NCBI GenBank assembly: GCA_964582365.1
Contig: CAZOQV010000026.1
Span: 1 to 7,766, forward strand
From: WARW01 sp964582365
GTDB lineage: Bacteria > Patescibacteriota > Microgenomatia > UBA12405
Reading direction: 5' to 3'
DNA length: 7,766 bases
Positions 5,342 to 7,766 of this stretch are shown in pieces. The position numbers and the translations under genes were made by a program. How positions within the stretch are numbered: the stretch's first letter is position 1; each line of letters opens with the position of its first letter. The notes under the pieces were generated by a model, which saw nothing but the letters and a program-made list of their open reading frames with translations, was not told the DNA's origin and made no database searches.

Positions 5342-6760
5342 TTATTTTCTCCCTTTGTTAAGGGGAGATACCGGTTTACCCGGAGAGAGGATTTGAAGGG
5401 TGGGTTTTGAACTAACCAAAAACCCTCCTAAATCTTTTCTTCCTAATAAAAATTTAGTTCTTAATTTTCCTCTATCCGCCACATTTACCGCCGTTACTAC
5501 TTTCATTCCTTTCAACCAAAAAGTAATTCCGACTACTGGTCTGTCTAAATGTTTTCCTAAACTTGATTTATAATTTCGATAATATAAAACTCTATCTTTA
5601 GTTAATAAACCCAGTTTTTCGGCTAAATTTCTATCAATCGAACTTCTAAAAGCTCCTGTATCCACTTTAGCTCTAACCTCCACCACTCTATTTTTTCCTA
5701 TTTTAAGAACTGGACTCTTTTGTAAAAGTGGCTTAAATCCCTTTGGAATTTTAACCTTAATTACCTCAATTGGGGCTACTGTTTGTTTTTTTTCTTTTTC
5801 CTCTACTTTTTCAAAAAAACTTTCTCCAAACAAATACTTAGACAAAGTAATCGCATGTTCCACGCTTCGAACCATAATTTCATCCACTTTTTCCATTCTC
5901 AATTTCAATCCTGCCTTATTACATATTTGAATTGACAGACCAGGCCTGGCATTAACTTCCAATACCATCGGACCTTTTTCTTTATCCAAAACCACATCTA
6001 CCCCCATAAATCCTAAAGAAGGAACTGCTTTTTGACAATTAATTGCTGTTTCCATTATTTCTCTCCAAAAAGGAATTTTGATTCCATTCACTTTTCTATT
6101 CTTCTTTTTACCAAAATCATAAATTCGATAAATTTCTTCACCTTTTCCTTCAATTCCAAAAGTTGTAATTCCAGTTGCTAAATCCAACCCCAATCCCAAG
6201 GCTCCTTGTTGTAAATTTGCCTTACCACCGCTTTTTTCAGTCGGAATTCTAAACATTGCCATTACTGGCACATTATTATAGACAATCACTCTAATATCTG
6301 GTGTTCCAACTCTAGTTAAAGCCAAAAATAAAGGGTGAATTTTAATTCTTTCTTCAACCAATACTTTGTCTGACATCGCGTGCAAACTATATTTACCCGC
6401 CAAAATCTCTTCGCAATGTAATTTTATATCACTAATTTCTATTATTTTTCCATTCATCATTAGAAATTTGTTATCTGCCATTTTCTTTCTTATTATTAGT
6501 ATCCCCTCACCTCCATACCCCGATTCTGGTTTAATCACAAAATTTCCTTCTAAATCTTCCCATCTAAATTTATTTAGCTCTTGTTCTGTTTTAAACCTAC
6601 CTATCAATTTTGGCACCGACACTCCTGCCTTTGAAATTATCTTTTTAGTTTTAAATTTACTATCAGCGATCACTTTACCACTAGCACTATTTTTTCTTAA
6701 ATAGATCTTATTTCTTTCATTCTTAGTCAGAAATTGATTATATTTTCTTAAATTAAACAT
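5342..6760 (-). CDS. Fusion of alpha-L-glutamate-ligase-like ATP-grasp enzyme and retropepsin-like (PF05618/RimB-type) protease
   Basis: Residues 1-300 match the alpha-L-glutamate ligase homologue family (TIGR02291 type) closely: LTKNERNKIYL (11-21), DSKFKTKKIISKAGVSVPKL (33-52), FVIKPESGYGGEGILII (74-90, ATP-binding Lys77), TPDIRVIVYNNVPVMAMFRI (153-172), GKANLQQGALGLGLDLATG (179-197), GVDVVLD (253-259) and LEVNARPGLSIQI (267-279). A charged linker (about 312-330) leads to a retropepsin-like domain (332-450). VDTGAFRSS (366-374) holds the catalytic Asp367, and NVADRGKLRTKFLLGRKDL (426-444) fits the PF05618 'ATP-dependent zinc protease' family, a name now doubted because of its pepsin-like fold. 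In proteobacteria these are separate neighbouring genes. The fusion implies that ligation and cleavage act on one substrate. Residues 452-472 come from a hairpin repeat, and an AATTTCTAATGA-like string encodes residues 97-102. The ATG has no clear ribosome binding site. The 7TM gene ends 23 nt upstream. Confidence 0.9.
   Translation of the reverse strand: MFNLRKYNQFLTKNERNKIYLRKNSASGKVIADSKFKTKKIISKAGVSVPKLIGRFKTEQELNKFRWEDLEGNFVIKPESGYGGEGILIIRKKMADNKFLMMNGKIIEISDIKLHCEEILAGKYSLHAMSDKVLVEERIKIHPLFLALTRVGTPDIRVIVYNNVPVMAMFRIPTEKSGGKANLQQGALGLGLDLATGITTFGIEGKGEEIYRIYDFGKKKNRKVNGIKIPFWREIMETAINCQKAVPSLGFMGVDVVLDKEKGPMVLEVNARPGLSIQICNKAGLKLRMEKVDEIMVRSVEHAITLSKYLFGESFFEKVEEKEKKQTVAPIEVIKVKIPKGFKPLLQKSPVLKIGKNRVVEVRAKVDTGAFRSSIDRNLAEKLGLLTKDRVLYYRNYKSSLGKHLDRPVVGITFWLKGMKVVTAVNVADRGKLRTKFLLGRKDLGGFLVSSKPTLQILSPGKPVSPLNKGRK
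5348..5408 (-). repeat. REP-like element forming the 3' end of the ligase-protease fusion gene
   Basis: The coding strand starts AAAACCCACC and ends in the imperfect hairpin TCTCCCTT/AAGGGGAGA (5348-5368, one bulged G), with a small CCGG-TTTAC-CCGG stem (5371-5383) between. It encodes KPTLQILSPGKPVSPLNKGR after the normal end of the protease domain (GFLV) and lies within a few bases of the stop codon, as the copy at 4282-4332 does for the next gene. Confidence 0.72.
6454..6470 (-). repeat. Possible fragment of the AATTTCTAATGA repeat in the fusion gene
   Basis: The coding strand reads CAAATTTCTAATGATGAA, sharing 14 bases with the copy at 3327-3364. Here it is read in a different frame (KFLMMN). 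It falls in a loop of the ATP-grasp domain after GEGILIIRKK. In AT-rich DNA a match this short can be chance, so the call is tentative. Confidence 0.3.
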
Positions 6761-6774
6761 TAGTTTTTTAATTA

Positions 6775-6802
6775 ATCTACGATCTAAGATCTACGATCTA
6801 AC
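6775..6802. repeat. 14-nt tandem repeat (ATCTACGATCTAAY), two units at the 3' end of the 7TM gene
   Basis: ATCTACGATCTAAG (6775-6788) and ATCTACGATCTAAC (6789-6802) are identical but for the last base. The repeat runs into the 7TM gene: the last codons (LDRRS) and the TAG stop at 6784-6786 are both made of repeat sequence. It occupies most of the 23-nt gap to the fusion gene. Confidence 0.8.
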
Positions 6803-7680
6803 TTTTTGTCTCTTATCGCCCCTTTAAATCTTTTTATCTCTGTCAATCTTATTCCCGAATAATTACCAATCATTAAGTTTGACACTAATACTATTAATAT
6901 AATTGATCCGGGATATTTTAATACTAAATCTTGAATCAAATTGAAATTCATAATCAAAGCTCCGGCTATCGACAACATAATCGTTCCGATCACTAAATTC
7001 TTCGCTTCTTTTTTACTTTTAATCAATTGCGTTCTTATAAATTCTTCCGATAATAAAATCATGAATAGAATTGGAAAAATTGAAATTTCGCTAATATCAA
7101 TTATGTTAACGAAACTAGTTAATAACATTAATCCAAATACTGCCACAGAAATAAACATTAAATTAATCGCTCTCGCCGGCCAAAAGTGAATTTTTAATTT
7201 TTTCAAAATCGTATTTCCCAAAATAGAAATCATCAATATCAAGGCAAATAGTAACAAACCTCCAAAAAATCCAGTTGCCAGAAAAGCCACCGCGATCATG
7301 GTTGGCATAAAAATACCATAACCCGATAAACCAACAACATAATGCAAAAACGACACTAAAGTCGCTACCAATGGCAAAAGTAATAACAAAACTATTGTGT
7401 TTGTGGACACTCCTCTGTCAATCGCCAATTTAATCATCCACTTAAAACTATTAAAACCATTCCATTTCTCTATTTTGTAATCAATTTTATTACTTTTAGC
7501 TTCAGTAATATTCACTACTGGTATTACTGTTGGTTTTAGCGTCACCGCTAAAACTGCCGTTTCGGTTGCTGTTTCAGTTTGTAAAAGTATTGGAGCTTCA
7601 GCTTCAATCCTTTTATTATTAAAAGCTAAACACCAAATACTTAATATTATTATTAATAGTGGGGCAACTATTTTTTTCAT
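6784..7680 (-). CDS. 7TM-domain membrane protein of the inactive-transglutaminase family (PF14402 type), transglutaminase domain absent
   Basis: The 298-residue protein begins with a hydrophobic signal or anchor (5-20), then a Thr/Val-rich linker (about 30-60) and a short extracytoplasmic stretch to about 90. From residue 88 it matches the 7TM region of 'inactive transglutaminase fused to 7 transmembrane helices' proteins: DRGVSTNTIVLLLLLPLVAT (88-107), VVGLSGYGIFMPTMIAVAF (115-133), FWPARAINL (166-174), FPILFMILLSEEF (202-214) and LMIGNYSGIRLTEIKRFKG (269-287). Helices lie roughly at 95-114, 122-136, 138-158, 170-190, 199-212, 227-246 and 255-272. Typical relatives are around 500 residues with a periplasmic transglutaminase-like domain before the helices; only about 70 unrelated residues occupy that place here. 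It probably anchors or channels the product of the ligase-protease partner encoded next. It is first in the operon. The C-terminus LDRRS and the stop codon come from a repeat. I see no strong ribosome binding site before the ATG. Confidence 0.87.
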   Translation of the reverse strand: MKKIVAPLLIIILSIWCLAFNNKRIEAEAPILLQTETATETAVLAVTLKPTVIPVVNITEAKSNKIDYKIEKWNGFNSFKWMIKLAIDRGVSTNTIVLLLLLPLVATLVSFLHYVVGLSGYGIFMPTMIAVAFLATGFFGGLLLFALILMISILGNTILKKLKIHFWPARAINLMFISVAVFGLMLLTSFVNIIDISEISIFPILFMILLSEEFIRTQLIKSKKEAKNLVIGTIMLSIAGALIMNFNLIQDLVLKYPGSIILIVLVSNLMIGNYSGIRLTEIKRFKGAIRDKKLDRRS

Positions 7681-7708
7681 ATGTTTATTTTACTTTATTT
7701 TCAGCCAG

Positions 7709-7743
7709 ATCTACGATCTAACATCTACGATCTAATATCTAAT
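7709..7743. repeat. 14-nt tandem repeat (ATCTACGATCTAAY), 2.5 units in the 5' leader of the 7TM gene
   Basis: ATCTACGATCTAAC (7709-7722), ATCTACGATCTAAT (7723-7736) and ATCTAAT (7737-7743) run head to tail. The repeat lies between the -10 box and the start codon, so it would be transcribed as part of the leader of about 65 nt. With the copy at 6775-6802 it brackets the 7TM gene. Confidence 0.8.
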
Positions 7744-7752
7744 TTGTGGCGT

Positions 7753-7761
7753 ATTATAACA
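7753..7761 (-). promoter_or_regulatory. Extended -10 promoter element for the 7TM/ATP-grasp operon
   Basis: On the minus strand TGTTATAAT contains a perfect TATAAT (7758-7753) preceded by TGn, an extended -10 box that can work with a poor -35. The -35 would fall beyond the right edge and cannot be judged. Transcription would start near 7746, giving a leader of about 65 nt that carries the 14-nt repeats. No other strong promoter is obvious between here and the radical SAM gene. Confidence 0.5.
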
Positions 7762-7766
7762 CCATT

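Noticed and set aside
6366..6704. Plus-strand open frame of 112 codons with a hydrophobic stretch
   Set aside because: Antisense shadow of the glutamate-ligase-like domain; the hydrophobic look comes from reversed Lys/Asn-rich codons.
6941..7189. Plus-strand open frame of 82 codons
   Set aside because: Antisense to the helices of the 7TM protein, with no independent support.
6775..7743. CRISPR array suggested by repeated ATCTACGATCTAAY units
   Set aside because: The units are 14 nt, head to tail without unique spacers, and at separate gene boundaries; no cas gene is present.
1..7766. Recoding of TGA as glycine, as in some Patescibacteria
   Set aside because: TGA is the stop of the second RimK-like gene within the ATGA overlap, and no gene here contains an in-frame TGA.

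Overview
The window is AT-rich and densely packed. Every gene I can support lies on the minus strand, so the window is read from its right end to its left end. There is no gene-free stretch over 300 bases; the longest gap, about 120 nt, lies between the tRNA and the small exporter gene. TGA is used as a stop and no reading frame contains an internal TGA, so the code is standard. The base composition, short spacers, weak or missing Shine-Dalgarno sites, a tRNA gene without an encoded CCA end and the particular gene families together suggest a Patescibacteria/CPR-type bacterium. That placement is an inference and was not tested.

In transcription order the layout is as follows. An extended -10 promoter lies at the right edge (7753-7761). 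It is followed by a 7TM membrane protein of the type usually fused to an inactive transglutaminase (6784-7680), here without the transglutaminase. Next come a fusion of an alpha-L-glutamate-ligase-like ATP-grasp enzyme with a RimB/PF05618-type retropepsin-like protease (5342-6760), two RimK-like ATP-grasp ligases in tandem (4269-5315 and 3195-4217), a cobalamin-binding radical SAM protein of the DUF4070/HpnP type (1711-3198, overlapping the previous gene by ATGA), and a COG2426 small membrane exporter-like protein (1202-1663). Beyond a hairpin lie tRNA-Ile(GAU) (1005-1078) and the 5' part of a membrane-anchored GH18 family protein (942 to beyond base 1).

The first five genes have gaps of 23 nt, 26 nt, about 51 nt and a 4-nt overlap, and so look like one operon. 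The 7TM protein, glutamate-ligase homologue and retropepsin-like protease are a known co-occurring trio in proteobacteria. Here the trio is compacted (ligase and protease fused, transglutaminase lost) and extended by two further peptide-bond-forming ligases and a B12 radical SAM enzyme. I infer a pathway that builds or attaches a short peptide-like modification at the membrane, trims it, and possibly methylates or otherwise modifies it. The substrate is unknown.

The second striking theme is short interspersed repeats that have entered genes. At least three families occur: a hairpin element with AAACCCACC and CCTCCCTT/AAGGGAGG arms (four copies plus one relative, all inside or between the ATP-grasp genes, two of them in the same protein loop of both paralogues); an AATTTCTAATGA element that encodes nearly the same peptide in two unrelated proteins; and a 14-nt ATCTACGATCTAAY tandem unit at three gene boundaries.
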